This document shows positions 16,542 through 24,952 of a DNA stretch of 36,301 nucleotides, piece after piece. Below the pieces are notes generated by a model, which did not search any database, was not told where the DNA came from, and saw only the letters and a list, made by a program, of their open reading frames with translations. Where the stretch lies: positions 1 through 36,301 of the forward strand of contig JAEWBE010000091.1 in assembly GCA_023391275.1 (NCBI GenBank), written 5' to 3'. Source of the DNA: Bacillota bacterium. Its GTDB lineage: Bacteria > Bacillota > Clostridia > Oscillospirales > Acutalibacteraceae. Numbering within the stretch: position 1 is the stretch's first letter; every line of letters starts with the position of its first letter. The position numbers were made by a program, and so were the translations under genes.

Positions 16542-17906
16542 ATGCAGAAATTGTTAACAAAGCTGAAATTATCCTCTGCCTTTCAAAACATAATAAAAAT
16601 ATCTTCCGGAACCATCCTTGGCGAGGTGGTTTCTTTTATCACGGTCCCGATTTTTACAAGAATATACGGAGCCTCTATTTTGGGATTTTGGGCCTTTTTA
16701 AATACGGTTACTTTTATTGTCAACTCCTTTTCAGACCTTGGCATGACACAGTCCATTATGGTCGCTGAAAATGAAGAGCAGATGTCGCAGAATTACCGCG
16801 TGGTTTCAACTGCTTCCCTGCTTTTCAGCATTCTGGCGGGGGGCGGGGCGTTCGCTTGCTATTCTTTCTTCCCGCAAAAAGAAGTGCCGATGCAGGCCTG
16901 GTTTATCGGGTGCTTTATCTTCGTAGCCGTGTTTACCTACCAGCAGGTTCAGGTGTGTTACACCTGGCTGAACCGAACCGGCCGGTATCAGGTGCTGATG
17001 AAAAATCCGGTGATCAACAATGCCGCTTTCGGCATCATCGGCATTGGCCTCGGTTTATTGGGAATGAGGCACTACGGTTATTTCATCGGCTGGATTACAG
17101 GACAGATCGTGACGCTTATTCATATGAGGCCTTATGTTCCACACAGAATGTTTACACTGTCAAAATCCAATTTCCACAAGACATTCCAAAGAAATAAAAG
17201 GTTTTTAAAATATCAGCTTCCCTCGAATGTGTTCAATACCCTGAAAGGGGAACTGCCGACGATCCTGATTCAGGCGTTTTTCGGCGTAAAGATATTGGGT
17301 TACTATTCCATTACCGTCAGGCTTGTCAATATTCCCATCAACTTTTTGGCAAAGGCAGTCGGCAGAGTGTTTTTTCAGACGGTAACGGATATGCAGCGCA
17401 AGGGCAGGGAAATTGGCCCCTTTGTCCATAAAAATATTCTTCGGGTTCTGAAGATTGGGGCGGTCCCCGTTTTTCTTACCCTGTGCTTCGGAGATATTGT
17501 AATAAATCTTTTTTTGGGGCCGGGGTGGCAAGTATCCGGGGCAATGATCCGCATTTTGTCGTTCCAGTTTTATTTGCTTTTCCTGGTAATGTCTATTAAT
17601 GGACTCGCCATTACTTTGCAGAAACAGAAGTATGACATGGTATACTATACCTTCCAATTAATCACGAATATTGCGTCTCTGTGTGTCGGCAGGTGGCTTT
17701 TGGGCAATATCATTGCCGGGGTGGCAATGATGTCCGCTGCATTCGTGGTTACCACGGTGGTCTACCTGTATATGCTGCTCAAGGCGCTGAGTATCCCCGC
17801 GAAAAGTTTCTTTATAAAACTGTCTGTTTATTCGTTGGTGATCATTTGCGCGTATGCTGCAACCCGCATGGCGCTGCTCCAATGGAAGCTGGTGCCGGGC
17901 ATGTAA
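16542..17906 (+). CDS. Wzx-type lipid-linked oligosaccharide flippase
   Basis: A MATE-like fold (MOP superfamily) membrane protein expected to move the undecaprenyl-linked repeat unit outward. The 454-residue product has about 12 membrane segments, beginning with SSGTILGEVVSFITVPIFTR, which matches the start of polysaccharide-export flippases. It is the last recognisable gene of the exopolysaccharide operon and converges on the tail-fibre-like gene. With the polymerase at 14590 and the chain-length regulator at 7933 it completes a Wzx/Wzy-dependent pathway. Confidence 0.92.
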   Translation: MQKLLTKLKLSSAFQNIIKISSGTILGEVVSFITVPIFTRIYGASILGFWAFLNTVTFIVNSFSDLGMTQSIMVAENEEQMSQNYRVVSTASLLFSILAGGGAFACYSFFPQKEVPMQAWFIGCFIFVAVFTYQQVQVCYTWLNRTGRYQVLMKNPVINNAAFGIIGIGLGLLGMRHYGYFIGWITGQIVTLIHMRPYVPHRMFTLSKSNFHKTFQRNKRFLKYQLPSNVFNTLKGELPTILIQAFFGVKILGYYSITVRLVNIPINFLAKAVGRVFFQTVTDMQRKGREIGPFVHKNILRVLKIGAVPVFLTLCFGDIVINLFLGPGWQVSGAMIRILSFQFYLLFLVMSINGLAITLQKQKYDMVYYTFQLITNIASLCVGRWLLGNIIAGVAMMSAAFVVTTVVYLYMLLKALSIPAKSFFIKLSVYSLVIICAYAATRMALLQWKLVPGM

Positions 17907-17919
17907 TCCGCAAAAGGAA

Positions 17920-17944
17920 CGGGCAGGGAAGCCTTCCCCGCCCG
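17920..17944. terminator. GC-rich hairpin between convergent genes
   Basis: A hairpin with stem CGGGC-A-GGGAA and TTCCC-C-GCCCG (one A/C mismatch) lies between the flippase and the tail-fibre-like gene. No T run follows, so termination is only probable. Confidence 0.5.
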
Positions 17945-17947
17945 GAT

Positions 17948-19549
17948 TCACTGGCCTTTCAGATTTTGTAATTGAGTGTATAATTCCTGATAAGCGCTGT
18001 TGATATCCCGTACATACTTCACGTCCACCGTACCCGAATCCGCGGCTGCGGTGGAATTTGGCGGGCACAGAACGGCCGAGGGGGAGCCCGAGATTTGCTT
18101 TTGGGTGTCCAGCGCGTACAGAACGGTGACCGGATTGGCGGCAAGCCACGACTTCAGCCCGCTGACGTTCTTCACCGGCAGCGCGGTGGCCGGGATAAAC
18201 AAATACAGGGAACTGTTTGTAGTCGAACAGTAAGCGCATTCAGTATTCAGCAGAGTGGTTCCGCTGGGGTACCCGTAGAATCGGAAGTGGGAAAGCATCG
18301 CCGCCGTTTGTCCCACCTTCCAGCTGGCCATTCCGCAAAAGGCGTGAAAATAATTCGGGTATTGTGTGTTCCACGGGGCATTTTCCGTCCAGTTTTCGCT
18401 CCCGTTTAACGTGATTTCCCGGATTGTCTGGGTCCCCTCCCCGGTCAGTATATCATAAGTGTCGCACAGGCCGCCGGACAGACTGTACAGCTTCTGAGGC
18501 AGGGGATAGTCCTGCGAGGAAGTGCCGTGGGATATTGTGACCTTCGTAACGCCGTTTAGTGTGTACGGATTGCTCGGTGATTTTGTGCCCGTGCCGGTTT
18601 CGGCGGTTGCGCCGGTGACCAGCAGGGAACAAAGGCCTGTGTTTGCCTGCATGTCCCCCAGAGTAACCGACTGCCCGGTCACTTCCCCGATCAGCGCGTT
18701 TGCGAAACGGTTGTCGGATTCCTGCTTTGTGTATCCTGTAAAAGCGGCAGCCGTCTGCTGTGCGCGGTCGGCGTCGGATTTTGCCGAAGCGGCCTGCTGC
18801 TGGGCGGCCGAAGCACTCGCTTCCGACGCGCCCGCATAGGTTTTTGCATCATTGGAATACTCTTTAGAAAGATTTTCGGCGGTAAGGGCGTTTGCTTCAC
18901 TTTCCGCCGCCCGGGCGGCGCTTTGTGACGTGTCGCCGGCTTTTTCCGCCGCGCTCTGCAAGCTGCTTTGCGCCTCCGCCGCTGTTTGGGACACCTGCGC
19001 CTGAATCTGCAGAATATTCTGCTCCTGTTCCGACACTGCACCGGCAGCCGCCTGCACCTGATCCGCCAAAATCTGTGCCGCATTCACGCTTGAAGAAACA
19101 TCGGAATAAGCGCTGTTCACCCTTTCCTCCCATTGCTGGAACAGGCTGGGGTTCTGGTCATAGACCTCGTCGGCCGAATCAAGACTCCCCGAAATTTCAA
19201 ACTCCATGATATTACTTTGCCAAATAAAATTTTCGGCGGTATCGTCAGTTATTTTTTCAAACTGGATCTGCGCCAGCAGTTTCCCGACAGCCAATGTGGA
19301 AGCGGATGAAATCTTCCAAAAGACTTTAATCTCATCCCCCTGAACTTCCGTTTTCGGCTGAATGATATCCGATTTTCCTTCGCTGTTCTTCGTTTTAATG
19401 GTGCAGCTGCATTGCATCAAGTCTACATCCCCGCAGTAGCGCCCCATTGTAAAGCATACCGTTTCACAATTTGAACTGCCCTGATAAGCCAGCAGTTTTT
19501 TAAAATCGCCCACATTGACACTGTATCCGGCAACAGTAAATTCCCTCAT
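17948..19549 (-). CDS. Phage tail-fibre / baseplate-upper-protein-like protein (orphan)
   Basis: The 533-residue product has the order seen in fibre proteins of siphoviruses of Firmicutes. The N-terminal Ig-like attachment domain (about 1-130) resembles BppU-type baseplate proteins. It is followed by an Ala/Gln/Ser-rich coiled-coil shaft (about 140-275) and a receptor- or carbohydrate-binding-like C-terminus (about 310-533) containing PLPQKLYSLSGG, CDTYD and WLAANPVTVLYAL, phrases that I associate with phage tail proteins. There is no signal peptide. No terminase, portal, capsid, tail-tube, holin, lysin or integrase gene is near. GGAAGAGGAAG provides the ribosome site. It may be a prophage remnant, a cargo gene from a mobile element or a domesticated surface-binding protein; the sequence does not decide. 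Confidence 0.85.
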   Translation of the reverse strand: MREFTVAGYSVNVGDFKKLLAYQGSSNCETVCFTMGRYCGDVDLMQCSCTIKTKNSEGKSDIIQPKTEVQGDEIKVFWKISSASTLAVGKLLAQIQFEKITDDTAENFIWQSNIMEFEISGSLDSADEVYDQNPSLFQQWEERVNSAYSDVSSSVNAAQILADQVQAAAGAVSEQEQNILQIQAQVSQTAAEAQSSLQSAAEKAGDTSQSAARAAESEANALTAENLSKEYSNDAKTYAGASEASASAAQQQAASAKSDADRAQQTAAAFTGYTKQESDNRFANALIGEVTGQSVTLGDMQANTGLCSLLVTGATAETGTGTKSPSNPYTLNGVTKVTISHGTSSQDYPLPQKLYSLSGGLCDTYDILTGEGTQTIREITLNGSENWTENAPWNTQYPNYFHAFCGMASWKVGQTAAMLSHFRFYGYPSGTTLLNTECAYCSTTNSSLYLFIPATALPVKNVSGLKSWLAANPVTVLYALDTQKQISGSPSAVLCPPNSTAAADSGTVDVKYVRDINSAYQELYTQLQNLKGQ

Positions 19550-19656
19550 TTTATTCTTCCTCTTCCTTTCAAATTTCGGAACTTCCCTATTTAATAGAAG
19601 AAGAGGGCTGTTTCTTTCCCTGTCGAGGGAAAAACCATTTCAGAAAGAATTGACTT

Positions 19657-20124
19657 ATGAAAAAACAACGGATTTACAAAGCTATTTTTATTATTTTTAC
19701 AATCGGCGTCGCGCTGGCTATTTATCATAATTCCATGTTTGAAATACGTCAGTCGGATATTCAAAGCGGAGCCGTGCTGAAAGTTTTTAACAGGCTTTTT
19801 GCGCGGGCAGGAATACCGCTGACCCTTACGCAGTATCTTGTGAGGAAGTCAGCGCATTTTATGGAATATTTGATTTTCGGAACAGTCATGACCATAACAT
19901 TAAATATATCGTCTAAAAGGCTGCATCAGAATTTATTTTTTGAACTGTTTTTTCTGCTTGCCGTTCCTGTGCTTGACGAATATATCCAGATATTCTACAG
20001 TGGGAGGAACAGCAGCGTGACTGATATTATCATTGATTTTGCGGGCGGCCTGGCGGGGATGGGATTATGCCGTTTGCTGATCCGTTTGATTAATCGCGTC
20101 AGGCACGGAAAAACAAGCAGCTGA
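19657..20124 (+). CDS. VanZ-family membrane protein
   Basis: The 155-residue product has about four membrane segments and the VanZ-like motifs RKSAHFMEYLIFG (about 67-79) and DEYIQIFYSGRNSSVTDIIIDFAGG. VanZ relatives are common in Firmicutes; one confers low-level teicoplanin resistance, but the function of most is unknown, and no van genes are present here. The start at 19657 has a modest AGAAAG ribosome site. It is a single-gene unit ended by a terminator and divergent from the tail-fibre-like gene. Confidence 0.9.
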   Translation: MKKQRIYKAIFIIFTIGVALAIYHNSMFEIRQSDIQSGAVLKVFNRLFARAGIPLTLTQYLVRKSAHFMEYLIFGTVMTITLNISSKRLHQNLFFELFFLLAVPVLDEYIQIFYSGRNSSVTDIIIDFAGGLAGMGLCRLLIRLINRVRHGKTSS

Positions 20125-20165
20125 AAGGATTCTGCGGGCTGAATCTAAAATAATGACATAAGATT

Positions 20166-20211
20166 GCCCCCAACCGCAGCTTGCCTTGCGATTGGGGGCT
20201 TCCCTTTATTT
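20166..20211 (+). terminator. Terminator after the VanZ-family gene
   Basis: GCCCCCAA (20166-20173) pairs with TTGGGGGC (20192-20199), with an inner CGCA/TGCG extension, followed by a T-rich tail. It also lies just past the end of the minus-strand sugar operon and may serve both strands. Confidence 0.82.
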
Positions 20212-20221
20212 AATCTGTGAT

Positions 20222-21238
20222 TTAAATGGCGTGGTGCTTGTCAAAAAACGTGACTTTGGAGCAATATTGAATGCTCTGCTGGGGTTCCAGCTCTTTGAGC
20301 GCATTTTGCTCAACCGCGTTTGTGCGTCCGTCCAGCAGGGAATTCATCGGCTCAAGGCCCATAACATATTCTCCCTTGCCGAACATTTTCCACTGACAAA
20401 AATGATCCAGTTTGTCCGCGTCAAATTTGACCTGAACGCCAATATCCAGCTTGGGCTGATAAAGCGAGTAGGCCGCGAAGCCGTTTTCATCCTTTTTCAG
20501 GGTGTGGTAATAACACATTTCTTCAAAGGAATCCTGCGGTGACTCGATTTTCCGCCAGGAATCAACATACTGAGCCGCATGGTCATTGCGCGGTTTAACC
20601 TGTTCCGAGTCAAGTGAAAGCTCCGTATTCTCATCGAGCAAAGGATAGCCGAAATTGAAATGGTACAGCAGCGTGAACGGAATTTTCCGAAAACCGTGGT
20701 TGGTAACCGTGTCTTCCAGAAGAATTTCATTTTTTCCATAGGGAATCGTGATTTTACGGCTAAGGGAAAGATTTTCTCCGAACAGTACCGCTTCCCTCAT
20801 TTTCCCGGACAAAACAGCCGCCGGAACATTGTCAATCAGCTCATAAGACCATTGGAACTGCTCTGCAGGCGTGTTGGAAATTCTGCCGTGCAGCCCGTAC
20901 TCTTTCCCGCGATACACATCCGGTGAACCAATGTTTTGCAGCCCGCAGGTGGTGAGGAAGCCCACAAAAAAGTTACGCAGGAACTTGTCACCGCTGTCGT
21001 TGAAATACTGGGGCGCGGAAATTCCGCCGGGGCCAAGATAATTGACGGTGTGGCCTTTAAAACGAATCTGGTAAAAATCCATGCACCGGTCCGGCAGAAC
21101 GGTGATTTCCAGTCCCGCGCCGTTGCTGATTTCCGCCGCCCGCACACCCTCCTGCCGGCCGCCGCTCAAGCGGCTTTCCCGCACGGAAATAAGCTGAGAA
21201 AGATCGCCGATGTATTCCAACTGCTTTTTAAAATCCAT
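20222..21238 (-). CDS. DUF4432 aldose-1-epimerase-like protein
   Basis: Probably interconverts anomers of the sugar handled by this operon. The 338-residue product has the galactose-mutarotase-type beta-sandwich pattern, with LPDRCMDFYQI near the N-terminus, GLHGRISNTPA, YHFNFGYPLL (position of the mutarotase catalytic His region) and GLEPMNS near the C-terminus. These are typical of the DUF4432 branch of aldose epimerases. It is the last gene of a four-gene minus-strand operon, 18 bases after the aldolase gene. The sugar is unknown; related proteins occur in clusters for rare pentoses and hexoses. Confidence 0.87.
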   Translation of the reverse strand: MDFKKQLEYIGDLSQLISVRESRLSGGRQEGVRAAEISNGAGLEITVLPDRCMDFYQIRFKGHTVNYLGPGGISAPQYFNDSGDKFLRNFFVGFLTTCGLQNIGSPDVYRGKEYGLHGRISNTPAEQFQWSYELIDNVPAAVLSGKMREAVLFGENLSLSRKITIPYGKNEILLEDTVTNHGFRKIPFTLLYHFNFGYPLLDENTELSLDSEQVKPRNDHAAQYVDSWRKIESPQDSFEEMCYYHTLKKDENGFAAYSLYQPKLDIGVQVKFDADKLDHFCQWKMFGKGEYVMGLEPMNSLLDGRTNAVEQNALKELEPQQSIQYCSKVTFFDKHHAI

Positions 21239-21256
21239 ATGATTTCCTTCTTTCCG

Positions 21257-22108
21257 TTACGCCCGGCCAACGCTTCCGAAGATTCTCATTTTTTCCAAAG
21301 TCGCCTGTTTAACAGCCTCCGTAATGCCCTGCATTAAGTCGGTCATGCCGGCGCCTTCCCTGTACTGGTCATGAGCCGCTTTCGCCGCCGCGCAGTTGAT
21401 GTCTGTAAAAATATTCACTTTGGAAACGCCGCAGGCAATCGATTTTTTAAAGTCCTGTTCCGTCAGTCCGGAACCGCCATGCAGAACAATCGGAGCGGAT
21501 ACCATGGAAGAAATGGTGCTCAGCCGTTCAAAGTCAAGCTTCGGGGTACTCTTATAGGCGCCATGAGCCGTACCAATGGCTACGGCCAGCGCATCCACTC
21601 CGGTGGCGCTGTAAAAATCCAGCGCTTCCTGCGGTTCCGTGTAAATGCTGCTGTCGCTGTGGGTGCTTGTGCCCTCCGCATTGCCCTCGTTTGCCCCAAC
21701 GTGGCCTAACTCCCCTTCCACGGTTATGCCTCTTGCGTGAGCGGCCTTCACCATGGCGGCTACCGCCGCACAGTTATCCGCAAAATTAAGTGTGGAACAG
21801 TCATACATAATGGATGTAAAACCCAAATCCATCGCGCGCTGAATCGCTTCCTCCGTCAGGCCATGGTCAAAGTGAACAACGACCGGCACGGCCGCTTTTT
21901 TTGCCAGAGGAATCAGCAGGGACGCAAGGTCCTCCAGACCGGCATAGGGCAAAAGGACTTCCGCCGTGCCGATGATGACGGGGGAACGGCTTTCTTCGGC
22001 GGCCGCGAGCACGCCCTTCGCCATTTCAAGGTTCACGGTGTTGAACAGTCCGACCCCGTATTTCTTTTGCTTTGCGTCCTGTAAGACTTCTTTCAAAGTT
22101 ACAAGCAT
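21257..22108 (-). CDS. Class II (metal-dependent) ketose-phosphate aldolase
   Basis: Should cleave a ketose phosphate to dihydroxyacetone phosphate plus an aldehyde. The 283-residue product is of FbaA/GatY/KbaY type. It shows GLFNTVNLEMAKGVL, the zinc-binding HFDHG (about 80-84), EGELGHVGANEG, IGTAHGAYK and LHGGSGL, which supply the metal and phosphate ligands. The length fits the GatY/KbaY-FbaA group. GGAGG inside the end of the isomerase gene is its ribosome site, and only 2 bases separate the genes, so the two are coupled. Whether the substrate is a 1-phosphate or a 1,6-bisphosphate cannot be read from sequence. Confidence 0.92.
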   Translation of the reverse strand: MLVTLKEVLQDAKQKKYGVGLFNTVNLEMAKGVLAAAEESRSPVIIGTAEVLLPYAGLEDLASLLIPLAKKAAVPVVVHFDHGLTEEAIQRAMDLGFTSIMYDCSTLNFADNCAAVAAMVKAAHARGITVEGELGHVGANEGNAEGTSTHSDSSIYTEPQEALDFYSATGVDALAVAIGTAHGAYKSTPKLDFERLSTISSMVSAPIVLHGGSGLTEQDFKKSIACGVSKVNIFTDINCAAAKAAHDQYREGAGMTDLMQGITEAVKQATLEKMRIFGSVGRA

Positions 22109-22110
22109 GA

Positions 22111-22653
22111 TTATGCCTCCACGGTTGGAATTCTCTTAATATTCGGGTCGGTGAAAATGTCGTATTCGTCATAGCTCTTTGTGCTGAACTCGGAAACTAC
22201 CGCGCCTTCGGCCCCGGCCTGGAACCAGTGCTTCGTATTCGGGAAAATCGTATACTGCTCCCCGGCGTGCAGCTCCACTTCATGGGAAACGGTGTAATAC
22301 TGGCGTGAACCTTCCGGCGGAAGGCCTTTCGGGCTGGCGGTGGGTTCGCCGCTTACATAAAGATAAACGGTGCCGTAACGGCAGCGGAAGGTCTCTTCTT
22401 TTCCAATGTAGTCGCCGAACGGGGCGTGAATATGCTCCGGGCAGGTCTGGTGCGGGAACAGAATCATTTCCTTGGCGCAGACACGCTCGGTATTGATGTA
22501 GGTGACAAGCTGCAGACCGGTGTTCTCAATATCATTCAGGCCAAAGTCAGCCACTTCAATATTGTTTTTCTCCTCGTCTGTCAGTACAATATGAGCCTTG
22601 TCGTACAGTTTCAGCGCTTTTGCCCGAACCTCGTCAATCAGTTGTTTTTTCAT
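22111..22653 (-). CDS. D-lyxose/D-mannose ketol-isomerase family cupin
   Basis: Predicted to convert an aldose to a ketose. The 180-residue product is a single cupin, with FPHQTCPEHIHAPFGDYIGKEETFRCRYG giving the metal-binding His/His/Glu cluster (about 68-90), NTKHWFQAG the second His, and the family-typical end EFSTKSYDEYDIFTDPNI. This matches the D-lyxose isomerase family (Bacillus YdaE type). The true ATG at 22653 follows AAAGGACG; an upstream TTG reading would place the ribosome site inside the gene. It lies between the PfkB kinase and aldolase genes, consistent with an isomerase-kinase-aldolase route. Confidence 0.9.
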   Translation of the reverse strand: MKKQLIDEVRAKALKLYDKAHIVLTDEEKNNIEVADFGLNDIENTGLQLVTYINTERVCAKEMILFPHQTCPEHIHAPFGDYIGKEETFRCRYGTVYLYVSGEPTASPKGLPPEGSRQYYTVSHEVELHAGEQYTIFPNTKHWFQAGAEGAVVSEFSTKSYDEYDIFTDPNIKRIPTVEA

Positions 22654-22677
22654 GCTTTTCAATCGTCCTTTCAAATA

Positions 22678-23622
22678 TTATAATAATGGGTGTTCTTCCA
22701 TAAACCGAAGGGTCTCCGCAATGGATTTAATACCGGTGGAAGCACCGATTTCCATGATGCAGTGCGTGCCGACCGCGTTGGCAAACCGGCCGCTCTGCCT
22801 GTAATCCCAGCCCTGAGAAAGGCCGCACAGGAACCCCGCGCAAAAAGAGTCCCCCGCGCCGGTGGTGTCCACAGGCTTAATCTGGCTGTAAGTCGGCAGT
22901 ACGTAACGGCTGCCGCCCTGCTCGCAAAGGTACGCCCCGTCTTTTCCCATTTTGATGATAACGTTTTTAGCGCCCAACGCAAAGAAAACGTCCGCTATTT
23001 TGCTCACTTCCGTTTCGCCGGAAAGCTTCACAGCCTCCTCGTAGCTTGGCATAAACAGGTCCAGGTGCGCAACAGCCTCTTTGATTTTTGGCAGCCATAC
23101 ATCGTCCAGATCAAAGGCGGTGTCCATCACGGTGTATTTGCCCGCCTCCTGCGCACGCTGTAAAAATTCGGCGCAGGGCCTGCCGTCAAACGCGGTGAGA
23201 ATCATTGCGCCGGCGACAAATACTATGTCGCTTTCGGCAAAACACGGCTCGGAAATATCCTCCAGCGTAAAGGCGGAGGTGGAACCGGGGTTGTACAGCA
23301 TGCTGCGCTCTCCATTGGAGCTGATGCACACCACGGAAGCGGTCGTGCTGACACAGGGGTCCTGAACCACCCCGCGAACATCCACGCCGGCGGATTTTGC
23401 CGTTTCCAGAACAAATCCGCCAAAGTTGTCCGCCCCCACCTTGCAGCTAAGCATGGTCGGCACCCCGAGTTTGACCAGGTCAATCGCGGCGTTCGAAGCA
23501 CAGCCTCCCACATGAGTCGTCACACTGTCCACACTGCGCATGGTTCCCGGGGCGGGAACACTGTCCGCCGGGGAAACAATAATGTCGGTGGTTACGCTCC
23601 CGATACAAAGAATTTTTTTCAT
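22678..23622 (-). CDS. PfkB-family carbohydrate kinase
   Basis: Phosphorylates a sugar with ATP; here probably the ketose made by the neighbouring isomerase. The 314-residue product starts ILCIGSVTTDIIVSP, has the GG-containing VTTHVGGCASNAAIDL signature and ends with the DTTGAGDSFCAGFL signature, in which the aspartate of GAGD is the catalytic base. Length and layout fit ribokinase/fructokinase-like PfkB proteins. The ATG at 23622 is preferred over an upstream in-frame start at 23664. It is the first gene of the minus-strand operon, transcribed from a promoter overlapping that of the ROK repressor gene. Confidence 0.92.
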   Translation of the reverse strand: MKKILCIGSVTTDIIVSPADSVPAPGTMRSVDSVTTHVGGCASNAAIDLVKLGVPTMLSCKVGADNFGGFVLETAKSAGVDVRGVVQDPCVSTTASVVCISSNGERSMLYNPGSTSAFTLEDISEPCFAESDIVFVAGAMILTAFDGRPCAEFLQRAQEAGKYTVMDTAFDLDDVWLPKIKEAVAHLDLFMPSYEEAVKLSGETEVSKIADVFFALGAKNVIIKMGKDGAYLCEQGGSRYVLPTYSQIKPVDTTGAGDSFCAGFLCGLSQGWDYRQSGRFANAVGTHCIMEIGASTGIKSIAETLRFMEEHPLL

Positions 23623-23702
23623 GTGTTCACATCTTTTCCGTAGTATTTTAGTGCTCCGCAACAAGTTTTAGGAAAAAAGTTCAGTTTCGATTATGAAAAC
23701 AT

Positions 23703-23730
23703 TTGATTTATGCTAAAATTATTATATAAT
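23703..23730 (+). promoter_or_regulatory. Promoter of the ROK repressor gene
   Basis: TTGATT (23703-23708) and TATAAT (23725-23730) are 16 bases apart. The -10 is part of the palindrome ATTATATAAT (23721-23730) that also supplies the opposing promoter. The ribosome site GAGGTG (23771-23776) lies 6 bases before the TTG start at 23783. Confidence 0.7.
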
Positions 23731-23750
23731 ATGTATATTAGTAAAGTCAA
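23721..23750 (-). promoter_or_regulatory. Promoter of the PfkB-isomerase-aldolase-epimerase operon
   Basis: On the minus strand, TTGACT (23750-23745) and TATAAT (23726-23721) are 18 bases apart. The -10 box shares six bases' worth of palindrome with the plus-strand promoter, so both polymerases compete for the same DNA. Flanking TTTATGCTAA (23707-23716) and TTAGTAAA (23737-23744) form an imperfect inverted repeat that could be a repressor operator. Confidence 0.65.
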
Positions 23751-23782
23751 TATACCAATTAAAATTTAATGAGGTGTTTTTT

Positions 23783-24952
23783 TTGCAGAAAAAGGCCGGG
23801 ATGAATAACCAGAATTTAAAATACCGGAACCGGGGACTGCTTTTAAAGCTGATCTGTACGGAGGAGGAGCCGTCAAGAATCCAGCTTGCCCAATTGACCG
23901 GTCTGACCAAAATGACGGTAACAAATATTATCGCGGAACTCATGGAGAAGGGGTATGTGGCGGAAAGCACCGCCAACCGGAACGCCAGCGTCGGAAGGAA
24001 CCCCATCACCCTGACCGTCGCGCCCGCCGCGCCAAAAATATTGGGAATCCACCTTTCGCGCGACGGCTGCTACGCCATGCTTTTTGACTTGAAGCTGCGT
24101 GTGCTGGCGCAGGTGACGGAGCTCTTCGATGTGGAGACGGAAGCTTCCGTGCTTGAAAAATTATTTCGGGCCGCGGATTTTATCTGTGCGCAGGAAAAGA
24201 ATATTTTCGGATGCGGCGTGTCCGTTATTGGCCCGCTGGATGCGGAAAGCGGCACCGTCTTGAATCCGCCGAACTTTTTCGGAATTGAAAATCTGCCGCT
24301 GGCAAAGCTCCTTCAGGAGCGATATCATTTTAAGGTACGCATAAACAACGACATGAACTGCGCCGCACTGGCCGAAAAACTGTATGGTGCGGGGAAAAAG
24401 TATCACAACTTCCTTTATGTCGGAATTTCCAGCGGTATTGGCTCGGGTATTATCGCAGACGACCGGCTTTCCCAAAACAGCAGCGGCTTTGTGGGGGAAC
24501 TGGGGCATATCAGTATCGACTACCATGGAGAAAAGTGCAGCTGCGGCCGGCAGGGCTGCCTGGAGTGTTACATCAGCAAGCCGGTTCTTCTGCAAAAGCT
24601 GCGCGACACCACCGGCTGGGACTGCACCTTTCAGGGGTTCTGCGAAAAGGCGGATGATGCGCGCGTGGATGCAGTTTTATCCGACATGATCGACAAATTA
24701 GCCTATGCCCTTGTCGATCAGGTCAACATGCTGAATCCGCAGGCAATCTTTATCGGTCATGAGGCCGCTTTTCTGCCGGACCGCTATATCGATTTGCTGA
24801 GAAGCGAAGTGAACCGCAAAAAGTTTTCACAGGATTATCTGCAGATTCGGGTGGAGAAAGCTCCTTTCGGGTTTTACGCTCCGTTGTACGGCAGCGCATG
24901 CATTGTGCTGGACCGCATTTTTGAAAGCGGAAAACTTGAAAAAGAGGGATAA
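23783..24952 (+). CDS. ROK-family transcriptional repressor (NagC/XylR type)
   Basis: Probably represses the divergent sugar operon and itself until a sugar ligand binds. The 389-residue product has an N-terminal winged helix-turn-helix (about 25-65, SRIQLAQLTGLTKMTVTNII). The ROK sugar-binding domain follows, with GVSVIGPLD, GISSGIGSGII, ELGHISIDYHG and the zinc motif CSCGRQGCLECY. A strict TTG start at 23783 is supported by GAGGTG six bases upstream; an ATG at 23801 is the alternative. Its promoter overlaps that of the PfkB operon. The ligand is unknown. Confidence 0.9.
   Translation: MQKKAGMNNQNLKYRNRGLLLKLICTEEEPSRIQLAQLTGLTKMTVTNIIAELMEKGYVAESTANRNASVGRNPITLTVAPAAPKILGIHLSRDGCYAMLFDLKLRVLAQVTELFDVETEASVLEKLFRAADFICAQEKNIFGCGVSVIGPLDAESGTVLNPPNFFGIENLPLAKLLQERYHFKVRINNDMNCAALAEKLYGAGKKYHNFLYVGISSGIGSGIIADDRLSQNSSGFVGELGHISIDYHGEKCSCGRQGCLECYISKPVLLQKLRDTTGWDCTFQGFCEKADDARVDAVLSDMIDKLAYALVDQVNMLNPQAIFIGHEAAFLPDRYIDLLRSEVNRKKFSQDYLQIRVEKAPFGFYAPLYGSACIVLDRIFESGKLEKEG

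Noticed and set aside
17948..20124. An inducible prophage
   Set aside because: Only one phage-like gene is present. There is no integrase, terminase, capsid, tail-tube, holin, lysin or attachment-site repeat that I can see.
19657..20124. A glycopeptide-resistance locus suggested by the VanZ-like gene
   Set aside because: No vanA/vanH/vanX or regulator genes are nearby. VanZ-family proteins are widespread and mostly unrelated to resistance.
20222..23622. Sulfoquinovose degradation (mutarotase, isomerase, PfkB kinase and aldolase are also its core steps)
   Set aside because: The window has no sulfoquinovosidase, no sulfolactaldehyde reductase and no sulfonate exporter, so the evidence does not favour it over ordinary rare-sugar catabolism.
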